A stretch of DNA of 64,000 bases. Source: Aldehydirespirator sp963667505 (GTDB taxonomy: Bacteria; Actinomycetota; Acidimicrobiia; Acidimicrobiales; Aldehydirespiratoraceae). Shown here piece by piece: positions 27,377 to 36,194 of this stretch. The stretch's first letter is position 1. Each line of letters opens with the position of its first letter. The notes under the pieces were generated by a model that worked only from the letters and a program-made list of their open reading frames with translations, made no database searches and was not told the DNA's origin. The stretch spans positions 3,782,001 to 3,846,000 of the forward strand of contig OY763490.2 in NCBI GenBank assembly GCA_963667505.2, read 5' to 3'. The translations under genes and the position numbers were made by a program.

Positions 27377-28039
27377 GTGGCCGACCAGGAGACCTTCGCG
27401 GACGACGCTCTGCCGCTGATGCCGTCGCTGTACTCGGCGGCGCTGCGCATGACCCGCAACACCGCCGACGCCGAGGACCTGGTCTCGGAGACCTACCTGC
27501 GCGCCTACCGGTCCTACGGCAGCTTCACCGCGGGCACCAACCTCAAGGCCTGGATGTACCGGATCCTCACCAACGCCTTCATCAGCGAGTACCGCCGCCG
27601 CCAGCGCCGCCCCGCAGAGACCGACCTAGACGATGTGGAGAGCCTGTACCTGTATCGCCGCCTGGGCGGCGCGGCCCGAGCCCGCCACGGCCGCAGCCTG
27701 GAGGACCAGCTCGAGGCCCTCTTCGCGGAGCACGAGGTGAAGCAGGCCGTGGAGGCCCTGCCCGACCACTACCGGCTGCCGGTACTGCTCGCCGACGTGG
27801 AGGGATTCTCCTACGCCGAGATCGCCGAGATCCTCGACGTGCCCATCGGCACGGTGATGAGCCGCCTGCACCGTGGAAGAAAGCAGCTCCACAAGAGGTT
27901 GTACGAATACGCCAGGCGCAACCGGCTCCTACCCGAGCCCGACACCTCCCACGACGACACAACGACCGCCGCCGACACGGCCGCCGACGACACTCCCCGC
28001 GACGACACGACGAACGACGAGCCTATGGACACAGCCTGA
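27377..28039 (+). CDS. ECF sigma factor, SigR-like
   Basis: A 220-residue sigma-70 family protein. Region 2 (residues 12-80) has ALRMTRNTADAEDLVSETYLRAY and NLKAWMYRILTNAFI; region 4 (residues 120-180) has VEALPDHYRLPVLLADVEGF then SYAEIAEILDVPIGTVMSRLHRGR. The 40-residue acidic Thr/Asp tail (DDTTTAADTAADDT-like) is unusual. The start is GTG at 27377. The gene directly downstream encodes a zinc anti-sigma factor, so the pair resembles SigR-RsrA, which responds to thiol oxidation in actinobacteria. Confidence 0.92.
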   Translation: MADQETFADDALPLMPSLYSAALRMTRNTADAEDLVSETYLRAYRSYGSFTAGTNLKAWMYRILTNAFISEYRRRQRRPAETDLDDVESLYLYRRLGGAARARHGRSLEDQLEALFAEHEVKQAVEALPDHYRLPVLLADVEGFSYAEIAEILDVPIGTVMSRLHRGRKQLHKRLYEYARRNRLLPEPDTSHDDTTTAADTAADDTPRDDTTNDEPMDTA

Positions 28040-28040
28040 G

Positions 28041-28274
28041 ATGCCTTTCACCTGCGACGACTGCTGCCGGGACCTGCACACCTACCTCGACGGCGAATTG
28101 ACCGTCGAGACCCGGACGGTGATCAGCATCCACCTCGAGAAATGCCCTTCGTGCGCCGACGTGTACCGCTTCGAGTCGCGGCTGCGCGTCGTCGTGGCCC
28201 GGCACTGCTGCGAGCCGTTGCCCGAGGCGCTGCGAGTGCGCGTCCTGCAAGCCATCTACACTCCTGGACCATGA
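28041..28274 (+). CDS. Zinc-containing anti-sigma factor, RsrA-like
   Basis: A 77-residue protein with the ZAS signature: CDDCCRDLHTYLDGEL at the N-terminus and HLEKCPSCADVY (HxxxCxxC) at residues 31-42. In RsrA these ligands bind zinc; oxidation releases the sigma factor. The ATG at 28041 is one base after the sigma stop. Extra cysteines at the N-terminus (CDDCC) and a late CC (residue about 56) fit a redox role. Confidence 0.88.
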   Translation: MPFTCDDCCRDLHTYLDGELTVETRTVISIHLEKCPSCADVYRFESRLRVVVARHCCEPLPEALRVRVLQAIYTPGP

Positions 28275-28402
28275 CTCTCGCCGGCGTCGTATGGCACTTC
28301 TGGATCGCGGTCCCGCTCGCAGCGGCGGGCATCGTCTCGGTGTTGATGGCCGTGGTCGGCTATCTGCAGAAGGTCACCTACAAGCGGTACCCGCGGGACT
28401 GA
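28271..28402 (+). CDS. Small single-pass membrane protein
   Basis: A 43-residue protein that begins MTLAGVVWHFWIAVPLAAAG, continues with a hydrophobic stretch to about residue 33 and ends in a basic QKVTYKRYPRD. The ATG overlaps the anti-sigma stop by 4 bp, which supports its reality. Function unknown; a membrane partner in the sigma operon is possible. Confidence 0.7.
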   Translation: MTLAGVVWHFWIAVPLAAAGIVSVLMAVVGYLQKVTYKRYPRD

Positions 28403-28412
28403 GCATCCCCGC

Positions 28413-29606
28413 ATGACGGTCGCTACCGAGGGCGCAGCCGGGCCCGAAGGCCGAGCCCGCCTTGACAACGCAGCCGGGCCCGAAGGCCGAGCCAGCCTTG
28501 AGAACGCAGCCGGGCACGAAGGCCGAGCCTCCGAGGACGCAGCCGGGCCCGTCGACTGGGACATCGCCCGCCGGGTGGCTATCCGCACCGCCCGCCGGGA
28601 GCCTTACGCGTCGCCCCGGCACCGTGACGGGATGGAGGACGACTTCGAGCGGTTCACCCAGCAGGCAGAGGAGCTCGTCGGGAACTGCACAGGCCTGCGG
28701 TCTCTGTCGGGCCCGGCCCGGGGCCGGGTCACCGACCGCGGCGGTTGGATCGACGCCAACCTGGCCTCGTTCCGACGTCTGCTGCGCCCGGTCATCGACA
28801 AGCTCGGATCGGGCTCCGACGGAATGCTCGCGCCCCTCACCCGTCGGCTGGCCGGCGCCGAGATGGGGGCGATGCTGGGCTGGATGTCCACCCGAGTGCT
28901 GGGCCAGTACGACCTGCTGGTCATCGAGGACGACCGGCCCGAAGAACAGGACATCGTCTACTACGTGGCGCCCAACGTGCTGTCGCTGGAGAACCGATAC
29001 GCCTTCGACCCCGAGCAGTTCCGGCTCTGGCTGGCGCTGCACGAGGTGACCCACCGGGCGCAGTTCACCGGAATCGAATGGATGCGATCCCACTTTCTCG
29101 GCTTGGTCGAATCGACACTCGACTCGGTCGATCCCGACCCCACGCGGATCGCCGAAGCCGTGCGCCGGATGGTCGACGCCCGCCGCAACGGCGAGGATCC
29201 GCTGGCCACGGGCGGGGTGATGGGGCTGTTCGCCTCCGAGGCCCAGCGCGACACGCTGGATCAACTGGCCGGACTGATGAGCCTGCTGGAGGGCCACGGG
29301 GACGTGACCATGGACCGAGCCGGCGAGGGTCTGATCCCCTCCGCGGCCCGGTTCGCGCGGGTCATGCGGCGACGCCGGGAGTCGGTGCGCGGCTTCGCCA
29401 GAGTCTTCCAGCGAGTGATCGGCCTGGATGCCAAGATCAAGCAGTACGTCGAAGGCGAGCGGTTCATCGAGGCGGTGGAGGCCGCGGGCGGTCCCGCCCT
29501 GCTCGAGAAGGTGTGGCAGTCGCCCGAGAACCTCCCCGGGATCGCCGAGATCCGGGACCCTCGAGACTGGGTGGCTCGCATGGCCGAGCCGGAGATGGCG
29601 GCCTGA
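28413..29606 (+). CDS. Zinc-dependent metalloprotease of the DUF2342 family
   Basis: A 397-residue protein of the actinobacterial DUF2342 family, once annotated as F420-biosynthesis-associated. The zinc motif is LHEVTHRAQFTGIEWMRSHF (HExxH as HEVTH) near residue 210, with a downstream SLLEGHGDVTMDRAG that supplies a further ligand region. Residues 8-45 are a short tandem of AAGPEGRA-like units, low complexity, so translation may begin later than the ATG at 28413. It is followed 13 bases later by tilS, a frequent neighbour in actinobacteria. Confidence 0.85.
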   Translation: MTVATEGAAGPEGRARLDNAAGPEGRASLENAAGHEGRASEDAAGPVDWDIARRVAIRTARREPYASPRHRDGMEDDFERFTQQAEELVGNCTGLRSLSGPARGRVTDRGGWIDANLASFRRLLRPVIDKLGSGSDGMLAPLTRRLAGAEMGAMLGWMSTRVLGQYDLLVIEDDRPEEQDIVYYVAPNVLSLENRYAFDPEQFRLWLALHEVTHRAQFTGIEWMRSHFLGLVESTLDSVDPDPTRIAEAVRRMVDARRNGEDPLATGGVMGLFASEAQRDTLDQLAGLMSLLEGHGDVTMDRAGEGLIPSAARFARVMRRRRESVRGFARVFQRVIGLDAKIKQYVEGERFIEAVEAAGGPALLEKVWQSPENLPGIAEIRDPRDWVARMAEPEMAA

Positions 29607-29619
29607 CGCCAGGGCTGGC

Positions 29620-30549
29620 ATGAACGGCGCCATCAGTTCGGGCCCCGCCGCCGACCCCGAGCCGGTTGATGTCGAGGCCCTGCTGGCTCGCTGCACGTTC
29701 CCCGAGCCGGGGCGCTCCGTGGCTTGCGGCCTGTCGGGCGGGCCCGACTCCGCGGCACTGGTCGCGCTGGCGGCCGCCGCGGGGCTGGAGGTCACCGCCT
29801 GGCATGTGGACCACCGCCTGCGGCCCTCGTCTGGAACCGACGCGGAGGCGGCTCGAGCCATCGCGGCCCGACTGGGCGCCCGATTCGAGCTGCGGACGGT
29901 GTCGGTGGCCGCTGGGTCCAACCTCGAGTCGCGAGCCCGCGTCGCCCGCTACGGGGCGCTTCCTGCCGACGTCTTGGTGGGCCACACTGCTGACGACCGG
30001 GCCGAGACCGCGCTGTTCAACATCGGCCGGGGCGCAGGGCTGGCCGGCGCGGCCGCGCCCCACGCTGGCGTCGGTCGTCCGCTGCTCGGTCTGCGGCGCT
30101 TCGAGACCCATGCGCTGTGCCGGAAGCTGGCCCTGCCGACGGTGAGCGACCCGATGAACGACGATCCCTCCTTCGCCCGGGTGGCGATACGCAACGAGGT
30201 GATGCCCGCGCTGGCCAGGGCGCTCGGCCGGGATCCCGTGCCGCTGCTGAACCGTCACGCAGAGCTGGCCTCCCAGGCGCTGGAGGTGATCGCCGATCTC
30301 GCGGCCGCAGTGGACCCGACCAGCACGGCCGCGTTGACCGCTGCCCCGCGGGCCGTGGCGGCGGAGGCGCTCAGAACTTGGATCGCCGCAGCTGTCGGGG
30401 CGCCCCCGACCGCGGCATCGATCGACCGCGTGCTCGAAGTGGCCGCGGGCGGCAGCGTCGCCACCGAGATCACCGGCGGCCATCGGGTGGCCCGCACCGC
30501 GGGTCGTCTCCGCATCGAGCCCTGCCAGCCGCCCCTTGGTCGAAATTGA
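29620..30549 (+). CDS. tilS: tRNA(Ile)-lysidine synthase
   Basis: A 309-residue PP-loop ATP pyrophosphatase, ACGLSGGPDSAALVAL at residues 37-52, with AWHVDHRLRPSS and GHTADDRAETALFNIGRG as in TilS. It modifies C34 of the AUA-reading tRNA-Ile with lysine, changing both charge and codon identity. The stop codon lies inside the left arm of a 14-bp inverted repeat at 30540; the last codons (GRN) come from that element, so the original C-terminus may have been slightly changed by its arrival. Confidence 0.92.
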   Translation: MNGAISSGPAADPEPVDVEALLARCTFPEPGRSVACGLSGGPDSAALVALAAAAGLEVTAWHVDHRLRPSSGTDAEAARAIAARLGARFELRTVSVAAGSNLESRARVARYGALPADVLVGHTADDRAETALFNIGRGAGLAGAAAPHAGVGRPLLGLRRFETHALCRKLALPTVSDPMNDDPSFARVAIRNEVMPALARALGRDPVPLLNRHAELASQALEVIADLAAAVDPTSTAALTAAPRAVAAEALRTWIAAAVGAPPTAASIDRVLEVAAGGSVATEITGGHRVARTAGRLRIEPCQPPLGRN

Positions 30550-30592
30550 CTTAGTTTTGGACACATGTTGGCGAAAAGTAAGTCAATTTCGA
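30540..30592. repeat. 14-bp perfect inverted repeat (hairpin element)
   Basis: TCGAAATTGACTTA (30540-30553) and its exact complement TAAGTCAATTTCGA (30579-30592) flank a 25-bp AT-rich loop with an ACATGT palindrome. It is far richer in A and T than the genes around it and supplies the stop codon of tilS. No T-run follows the right arm. It may be a small mobile hairpin or a protein-binding site. Confidence 0.95.
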
Positions 30593-30655
30593 TGGTTTGA
30601 GTTTCCGGCCATCAGACCGCTCGGAGGTGGTCAGCCTCCCGCTAGGGTGCCCCCG

Positions 30656-31231
30656 GTGCCCGCGTCCTCCGAGCAGTCCGATCCGCAGCTGCCGCTGCCG
30701 CCGGGGTCGGTGGGCCGTGTCCTGATCACCGCTGACGAGCTGCAAGCCCGAGTGGCCGCGATCGGCGCGGAGATCACCGAGGACTACCGGGGCCGGCCCC
30801 CGTTGCTGGTGGGCGTGCTCAAGGGCGCGTTCGTGTTCATGAGCGATCTCGCCCGGGCCATCGACCTGCCCGTCGAGATTGACTTCATGGCGGTGTCGTC
30901 CTACGGCCTCAGCACCGAGTCGAGCGGCGTGGTCCGCATCATCAAGGACCTCGAGACCGACGTCCGGGACCGCCATGTGCTGCTCGTCGAGGACATAGTC
31001 GACTCAGGCCTCACCCTGGAGTACCTGTCGGAACTGCTTCGAGCCCGCGGCCCGGCCAGCCTCGAAGTGTGCGCACTGCTTGTGCGCGCCGAGATGAAGG
31101 CCGGCTCGATCCGATATGCGGGCTTCTCCGTGCCGCCGGACTGGCTTGTCGGCTACGGCCTCGACGTGGCCGAGTGCTACCGGGAGCTGCCGGCGGTCCA
31201 CCTGTTCGACCTCGACGGGGCCGAGACGTGA
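30656..31231 (+). CDS. hpt: Hypoxanthine phosphoribosyltransferase
   Basis: A 191-residue purine salvage enzyme that makes IMP/GMP from hypoxanthine/guanine and PRPP. The PRPP loop is HVLLVEDIVDSGLTLEYL, with the family's VGVLKGAFVFMSDLAR and DFMAVSSYG segments and DWLVGYGLDVAE near the end. The start is probably GTG at 30656 (another in-frame GTG at 30647). It lies in a tilS-hpt order found across actinobacteria. Confidence 0.93.
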   Translation: MPASSEQSDPQLPLPPGSVGRVLITADELQARVAAIGAEITEDYRGRPPLLVGVLKGAFVFMSDLARAIDLPVEIDFMAVSSYGLSTESSGVVRIIKDLETDVRDRHVLLVEDIVDSGLTLEYLSELLRARGPASLEVCALLVRAEMKAGSIRYAGFSVPPDWLVGYGLDVAECYRELPAVHLFDLDGAET

Positions 31232-31731
31232 CCAGCAAATGGGCCGAGGGGATCAAGCCCCGCGGCTTCCGTTGGGTCATCACCGACCGTCTCGGCGTGT
31301 GCGAGCGGCCCGGAGGCTACGGCGCGGGACACCGCAGGGTCAGGCGCCTCGAGGAGATCGTCTGGCTGTGCCGCAACGAGTTCGACCTGATCGTGACGCT
31401 CACCGCCATCCCCTACAACCTTCACGACTACGACGAGCACGGACTCGCCTACGTGCACCTGCCGTTCCCGGACGCGGCCAGCGGGACCGAGAGACTCGAG
31501 GAGATCCTCGAGACGCTCAGGGGTCGGACAGCCGAGGAGCGGGTGGTGCTCCACCATGACGCGATCGGCGATCCGCTGACGGGCGTGGTGGCCGGGTACC
31601 TGCTGTGGGCCGGGCTGGTCGACAGTGCCCCAGAGGCCGTAAGCATCACCGAGCGGCTGCTGGAGCGCGAGCTCGGCCCCCCGGCCCGCGAGACGGTGAA
31701 CGCGGCCGACCGGCTCAGGAGCGCGGGTTGA
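31228..31731 (+). CDS. Degenerate dual-specificity-phosphatase-fold protein
   Basis: A 167-residue protein. It has the layout of a small cysteine phosphatase: WVITDRLGVCERPGGYG at the start, then an intermediate FDLIVTLTAIPYNLHDYDEH, then AYVHLPFPDAA (equivalent to the WPDxxxP loop) and finally LHHDAIGDPLTGVVAGYLLW where the HCx5RTG loop should be. In that loop the cysteine is replaced by Asp and the arginine by Leu, so it cannot use the standard mechanism. GTG at 31228 overlaps the hpt stop and the stop overlaps folK, so it is embedded in the operon. A binding role is likely. Confidence 0.65.
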   Translation: MTSKWAEGIKPRGFRWVITDRLGVCERPGGYGAGHRRVRRLEEIVWLCRNEFDLIVTLTAIPYNLHDYDEHGLAYVHLPFPDAASGTERLEEILETLRGRTAEERVVLHHDAIGDPLTGVVAGYLLWAGLVDSAPEAVSITERLLERELGPPARETVNAADRLRSAG

Positions 31732-32201
31732 GCGCGGCCAGGCCGCCCCGACGGGCGTTCGTGGCATTGGGATCCAACCTGGGTGATCGCAGAGGGCATC
31801 TGCGGCGCGCGGTCGAGAGCATTGGTGATGTGGTGGCTACCTCCGACGTCTACGAGACCAAGCCTGTCGGTGGCCCCGAGCAGGGCCCCTACCTCAACAT
31901 GGTGCTGCGGCTGCGGACCGCGGCCGCAGCCCGCCAGCTGCTGGCCCGTTGCCTTGCGGTGGAGTCGGACGCCGGCCGGACTCGGACAGAGCGCTGGGGG
32001 CCGCGGACGCTGGACGCCGACCTGCTGTGGATCGACGGCGAGCGGGTCGAGGAGCCCGGCCTCGTCGTGCCCCACCCTCGGATGCACGAGCGCGACTTCG
32101 TCCTGGTGCCGCTGGCCGACGTCGGCCCGGACCTGCTGCCGGAAAAATACGACCCGGCCGCGGCCGACGGTGTGGTGAGGCTCGGGCCGCTGGGTCGCTG
32201 A
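31728..32201 (+). CDS. folK: HPPK, 2-amino-4-hydroxy-6-hydroxymethyldihydropteridine pyrophosphokinase
   Basis: A 157-residue folate enzyme. FVALGSNLGDRRGHL at the start and RWGPRTLDADLLWIDG near residue 90 are the HPPK signatures, and VPHPRMHERDFVLVPL is typical. The TTG at 31728 overlaps the stop of the preceding gene (TTGA); no better start exists. Other fol genes are not in the window. Confidence 0.93.
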   Translation: MSAARPPRRAFVALGSNLGDRRGHLRRAVESIGDVVATSDVYETKPVGGPEQGPYLNMVLRLRTAAAARQLLARCLAVESDAGRTRTERWGPRTLDADLLWIDGERVEEPGLVVPHPRMHERDFVLVPLADVGPDLLPEKYDPAAADGVVRLGPLGR

Positions 32202-32204
32202 GCT

Positions 32205-32936
32205 GTGCGCTCGGTTCGGATCGTCGGCGGGGGACGGGCAGGCCGCTCGATGGCCGCCGCGCTGGAGGAGGTCGGCTGGCGGGTGTGCGCTGTGCTGGGC
32301 CGCGACGCCCCCGCCGCCGTGATCGCGGCCGCAGCCGCCGACGTCGACCTCGTGCTCATTGCCACGCCCGACGCCGCGGTGGCCGAGGTGGCCGCCGCGG
32401 TCGAGCCCGCCGACACCGCGGCGGTGGCGCACCTGGCCGGATCGATCGGCCTCGACGTTCTAGCCCTCCACCCGAGGCCCGCGGCCGTGCACCCGCTCGT
32501 CGCCATGCCCGACCCGGCCACCGGCGCCCGAAGGCTGCGCTCGGGATGCTGGTTCGCAGTCGCGGGCGACCCGCTGGCCCACCAGGTCGTGGCTGATCTC
32601 GGCGGCAGGGCCTTCGAGGTGGCCGACGGCGACCGGGCCGCCTATCACGCCGCGGCAGTGGTGGCATCCAACCATCTGGTGGCCCTTCTCGGCCAGGCCG
32701 AACGCATTGGGGACACGGCCGACGTGCCGTTCGCCGCGTTCCTCGACCTGGTGCGGGCCACGGTGGACAACGTCGCCGAACTGGGCCCGGCCGCGGCGCT
32801 CACGGGCCCCGCCGCCCGTGGCGACGAGGCCACCATCGAGCGCCACCTCCGGGCGCTGGACCCCGCCGAACGCGACACCTATCGGGCCATGGCCCGCGAG
32901 GCTCGCCGTCTCGCCGGCCGCGCGGAGACACCGTGA
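32205..32936 (+). CDS. Rossmann-fold/DUF2520 protein
   Basis: A 243-residue protein with an N-terminal NAD(P)-binding GGGRAGRSMAAALEEVGW and a C-terminal DUF2520 helical domain (AAVVASNHLVALLGQAERI). This family lies next to panC in many bacteria and has been suggested as a ketopantoate reductase-like enzyme (not shown). The start is GTG at 32205, three bases after the folK stop. The next gene is panC, which supports a pantothenate link. Confidence 0.85.
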   Translation: MRSVRIVGGGRAGRSMAAALEEVGWRVCAVLGRDAPAAVIAAAAADVDLVLIATPDAAVAEVAAAVEPADTAAVAHLAGSIGLDVLALHPRPAAVHPLVAMPDPATGARRLRSGCWFAVAGDPLAHQVVADLGGRAFEVADGDRAAYHAAAVVASNHLVALLGQAERIGDTADVPFAAFLDLVRATVDNVAELGPAAALTGPAARGDEATIERHLRALDPAERDTYRAMAREARRLAGRAETP

Positions 32937-32994
32937 ACGGCACCACGGCACGTGCCGCAGGTCGCCGCAGTGCCGCGGAGAGGACGGCAACACC

Positions 32995-33864
32995 GTGAGC
33001 GCCGGGCCGCAAGCACCGCTGGTCGAGGCCACGATCTCGGGTCTGCGCTCGATCTTGGCCGAGGCCCGGTCGTCCGGCCGGCGTATCGGCCTCGTGCCCA
33101 CCATGGGGTTCTTGCACGCCGGACACCGGTCGCTGATGACCCGCGCCGCCGCCGAGAACGACCTCGTCGTGGCGTCGATCTTCGTGAATCCGCTCCAGTT
33201 CAACCCGGGCGAGGACTTCGAGGACTATCCCCGCGACCTCGGGCGCGACCTGGAAGTCTGCCGCCTCGGCGGTGCAGACGTGGTGTTCGCACCGCAGCCC
33301 GAAGAGATGTATCCGCTGCCGGTGCTGACCAGCGTGAGCGTCGGGCCGCTCGCGGAGGTGCTGTGCGGCGCGGCCCGGCCGGGTCACTTCGACGGCGTGG
33401 CCACCGTCGTCGCCAAGCTGTTCTCCATAGTCGGGGAGTGCGCGGCTTACTTCGGCGAGAAGGACTTCCAGCAGCTCGCCGTCGTCGGCCGCATGACCGC
33501 CGACCTCTCGATGCCGGTGCGGGTGGTGGGCTGTCCCACGGTCCGGGACGCTGACGGACTGGCGATGTCGAGCCGAAACGCCTACCTGAGCGAGGAGGAG
33601 CGCCGACAGGCGCCGGTGCTCAAGCGGGCTCTCGATGCGGGGGCTGCGCTGGTGGAGTCGGGCGAGACCGCCGCCGACGCGGTGACCGCCGCGATGGAGT
33701 CGGTCATCGCCACGGCACCCAGCGCCGAGATCGACTACGCCGCGGCCGTGTCGGCGGCAACGCTCAGGCCCGAGGCACCGCTGTGGGGCGACGTGCGCCT
33801 GCTGGTGGCCGCCCGCTTCGGAAAGGCCCGCCTCATAGACAACGTCGGCTGCCGCGTCGGCTGA
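32995..33864 (+). CDS. panC: Pantothenate synthetase
   Basis: A 289-residue ligase joining pantoate and beta-alanine. LVPTMGFLHAGHRSLM (HxGH), SIFVNPLQFNPGEDFEDYP, FGEKDFQQL and MSSRNAYLSEEER are all present. The GTG start at 32995 is chosen because the sequence before it is an unlinked Arg-rich stretch; 58 bases separate it from the DUF2520 gene. Its product feeds coenzyme A synthesis with coaX downstream. Confidence 0.95.
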   Translation: MSAGPQAPLVEATISGLRSILAEARSSGRRIGLVPTMGFLHAGHRSLMTRAAAENDLVVASIFVNPLQFNPGEDFEDYPRDLGRDLEVCRLGGADVVFAPQPEEMYPLPVLTSVSVGPLAEVLCGAARPGHFDGVATVVAKLFSIVGECAAYFGEKDFQQLAVVGRMTADLSMPVRVVGCPTVRDADGLAMSSRNAYLSEEERRQAPVLKRALDAGAALVESGETAADAVTAAMESVIATAPSAEIDYAAAVSAATLRPEAPLWGDVRLLVAARFGKARLIDNVGCRVG

Positions 33865-33914
33865 GGGCTGCCTCGGCGACCCCGGCGCGGCTGCAAGGGG
33901 CGTATCCTGCGGCG

Positions 33915-34712
33915 GTGCTGCTCGCCATAGACGTCGGCAACACCCAGACCGTCGTCGGCGTCTACGACCCCGACGCGGCGCCGGGCTCTGACGCCGCGGA
34001 CGGGCTGCTGGACCACTGGCGGCTATCGACGGACGCGCGGCGCACAGCCGACGAGCTGGGTGTGGCGATACGGTCGCTGCTGGAGACGGTGGACGTCGAG
34101 TTCGACGAGGACATCTCCGGCGTGACGATCTGCTCGGGCGTCCCCAGCCTTCTGGCCGGTCTGCGCGAGATGGTGCCTCGCCAGCTCGGGTTCCATCCGG
34201 TCGTCGTCGGGCCGGGCACCAAGACGGGCATGCCGATCCACTACGACAACCCCAAGGAGGTGGGCGCCGACCGGATCGCCAACGCCGTCGCGGCCTACGA
34301 CCTATACGGCGGGCCGACCGTGGTAGTGGACTTCGGCACCGGCAACAACTTCGACGTGGTGTCGTCGGAGGGCGCGTTCGTGGGCGGTGCCATCGCTCCG
34401 GGAATCGAGGTCAGCCTGGAAGCGCTGTTCGGGAAGGCCGCGGCCCTCGGCGCGGTCGAGCTGGTCGAGCCGCGCAGCGTGGTCGGCAAGACCACGGTCG
34501 AGGCCATCCAGTCCGGAGCGCTGTACGGGTTCACCGCCATGATCGACGGGATGAACGCCCGCTTCCAGGCGGAACTCGGCGAGGCAAACATCGTGGCCAC
34601 CGGCGGGCTGGCCCACCTGATCGCGCCCCTCTCGGTCACCATTGAGCACGTCGAGCCGTTCTTGACCCTGCACGGACTGCGCATCGTCTACGAGCGCAAC
34701 CACGACCGATGA
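33915..34712 (+). CDS. coaX: Type III pantothenate kinase
   Basis: A 265-residue ASKHA-fold kinase: LLAIDVGNTQTVVGVYD (phosphate 1), GADRIANAVAAYDLYG and VVVDFGTGNNFDVVS (phosphate 2; the more common form is DFGTATTFD). The GTG at 33915 begins the conserved fold directly. It overlaps the lysS start by 4 bp. panC-coaX-lysS follow one another as in many actinobacteria. Confidence 0.93.
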   Translation: MLLAIDVGNTQTVVGVYDPDAAPGSDAADGLLDHWRLSTDARRTADELGVAIRSLLETVDVEFDEDISGVTICSGVPSLLAGLREMVPRQLGFHPVVVGPGTKTGMPIHYDNPKEVGADRIANAVAAYDLYGGPTVVVDFGTGNNFDVVSSEGAFVGGAIAPGIEVSLEALFGKAAALGAVELVEPRSVVGKTTVEAIQSGALYGFTAMIDGMNARFQAELGEANIVATGGLAHLIAPLSVTIEHVEPFLTLHGLRIVYERNHDR

Positions 34713-36145
34713 GCGGCCCCGAGGCGGCCGGCGCCGACATCGACATCCCGTACCGATTCGACCGCACCCATGCAGTGGGCGAGGTGCTCGACGCGTACGC
34801 GGGCCTCGCGGCCGGGTCCGAGACCGGCACGGTCGTCTCCGTCTCGGGCCGCCTGATGCTGCGCCGCCACCAGGGCAGGCTCGCGTTCGGTGCGCTGCAG
34901 GATGCAACCGGCCGGGTCCAACTCTTCGCCACCGCCAAGGCCACGCCGAGCTTCGATCAGTTCGCTGGCCTGTCCATCGGCGACTGGATCGGGGTGACCG
35001 GCGAGGTGATGGCCACCCGGCGCGGCGAGCTGTCGGTCCGGGTGGACGACTGGGTGGTGCTGGCCCGGGCCAGGCGGCCGTTCCCCGACAAGTGGCACGG
35101 CCTCGCCGATCCCGACATCCGCTACCGGCAGCGCCATCTGGACCTGTGGGTCAGCCCCCAGGCCCGGGAGGCGTTCCAGCGTCGCTCCAGCATCGTCTCG
35201 GCCTTGCGCCGACGCCTGGGCGAGCGGGGCTTCGCGGAGGTCGAGACGCCGATGCTGCACCCCATTCCGGGAGGGGCCGCGGCCCGGCCCTTCGTCACCC
35301 GCCACGAGGCGCTGCGCACCGACCTGTACCTGCGCATCGCGCCCGAGCTGTACCTGAAGCGCCTGGTGGTGGGGGGCATGGAGCGCGTCTTCGAGATCGG
35401 ACGGGTGTTCCGCAACGAAGGGATCTCCACCCGGCACAACCCCGAGTTCACGATTCTGGAGCTGTACTGGGCCTACGCGGACTACACCGACATCATGGAG
35501 CTGACCGAGCACTTGGTGGCCGACGTGGCCGTGGAGGTGTGCGGCTCGGCGGTCGTCGCCTACGACGGCCGCGAGGTGGACCTCACCCCGCCCTGGAGGC
35601 GCGCCACCATGGACGAGGCCATCGCCGAGCACACCGGCGCGGAGATGAGCCTGGACACGCCTCGGGCCGAGCTGGCCGCCTTCTGCGACCGGCTGGGGGT
35701 CGAGACTCGCGACGGCTGGGGTTCCGGCAAGCTGCTGGCGGAGATCTACGAGAAGACCGCCGAGCCCAACCTCTGGGGGCCGGTGTTCGTGACGGACCAT
35801 CCGGCCGAGGTGTCGCCGCTGGCCCGTCGGCACCGGAGCAGGCCCGGCTACACCGAGCGCTTCGAGGCGATCGTGGCCGGTCGGGAGCTGTGCAACGCGT
35901 TCTCGGAGCTGACCGACCCCGACGAGCAGCGGTCCCGCTTCGAGGCCCAGGCCGCGCTGCGGGCTGCCGGAGACGACGAGGCCATGGCCGTGGACGAGGA
36001 CTATCTGCGGGCGCTCGAATGCGGCCTGCCGCCCACCGGAGGGCTCGGCATCGGCGTAGACCGGCTGGTCATGCTGCTGACCGGCACCACCGCCATCCGC
36101 GACGCGGTCCTGTTTCCCACCCTCCGCCCTGAAGCGGCCTCCTGA
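34709..36145 (+). CDS. lysS: Lysyl-tRNA synthetase, class II
   Basis: A 478-residue enzyme. Residues 30-130 form the OB-fold anticodon-binding domain; class II motif 2 is FEIGRVFRNEGISTRHNPEFT and motif 3 is GLGIGVDRLVMLLTG near the C-terminus. The segment IAPELYLKRLVVGGMERVFE is typical. ATG at 34709 overlaps the coaX stop. Its transcription converges with the polyprenyl synthase gene, with only 49 bases between stops. Confidence 0.96.
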   Translation: MSGPEAAGADIDIPYRFDRTHAVGEVLDAYAGLAAGSETGTVVSVSGRLMLRRHQGRLAFGALQDATGRVQLFATAKATPSFDQFAGLSIGDWIGVTGEVMATRRGELSVRVDDWVVLARARRPFPDKWHGLADPDIRYRQRHLDLWVSPQAREAFQRRSSIVSALRRRLGERGFAEVETPMLHPIPGGAAARPFVTRHEALRTDLYLRIAPELYLKRLVVGGMERVFEIGRVFRNEGISTRHNPEFTILELYWAYADYTDIMELTEHLVADVAVEVCGSAVVAYDGREVDLTPPWRRATMDEAIAEHTGAEMSLDTPRAELAAFCDRLGVETRDGWGSGKLLAEIYEKTAEPNLWGPVFVTDHPAEVSPLARRHRSRPGYTERFEAIVAGRELCNAFSELTDPDEQRSRFEAQAALRAAGDDEAMAVDEDYLRALECGLPPTGGLGIGVDRLVMLLTGTTAIRDAVLFPTLRPEAAS

Positions 36146-36194
36146 ACGGTCCGTCAGCTCCGCGGGCCGACCGTCTCGGACCGCGTGGAGCGGG

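Noticed and set aside
36146..36194. Bidirectional terminator between lysS and the polyprenyl synthase gene
   Set aside because: ACGGTC/GACCGT arms can pair, but the stem is only 6 bp and no T-run follows, so I did not list it.
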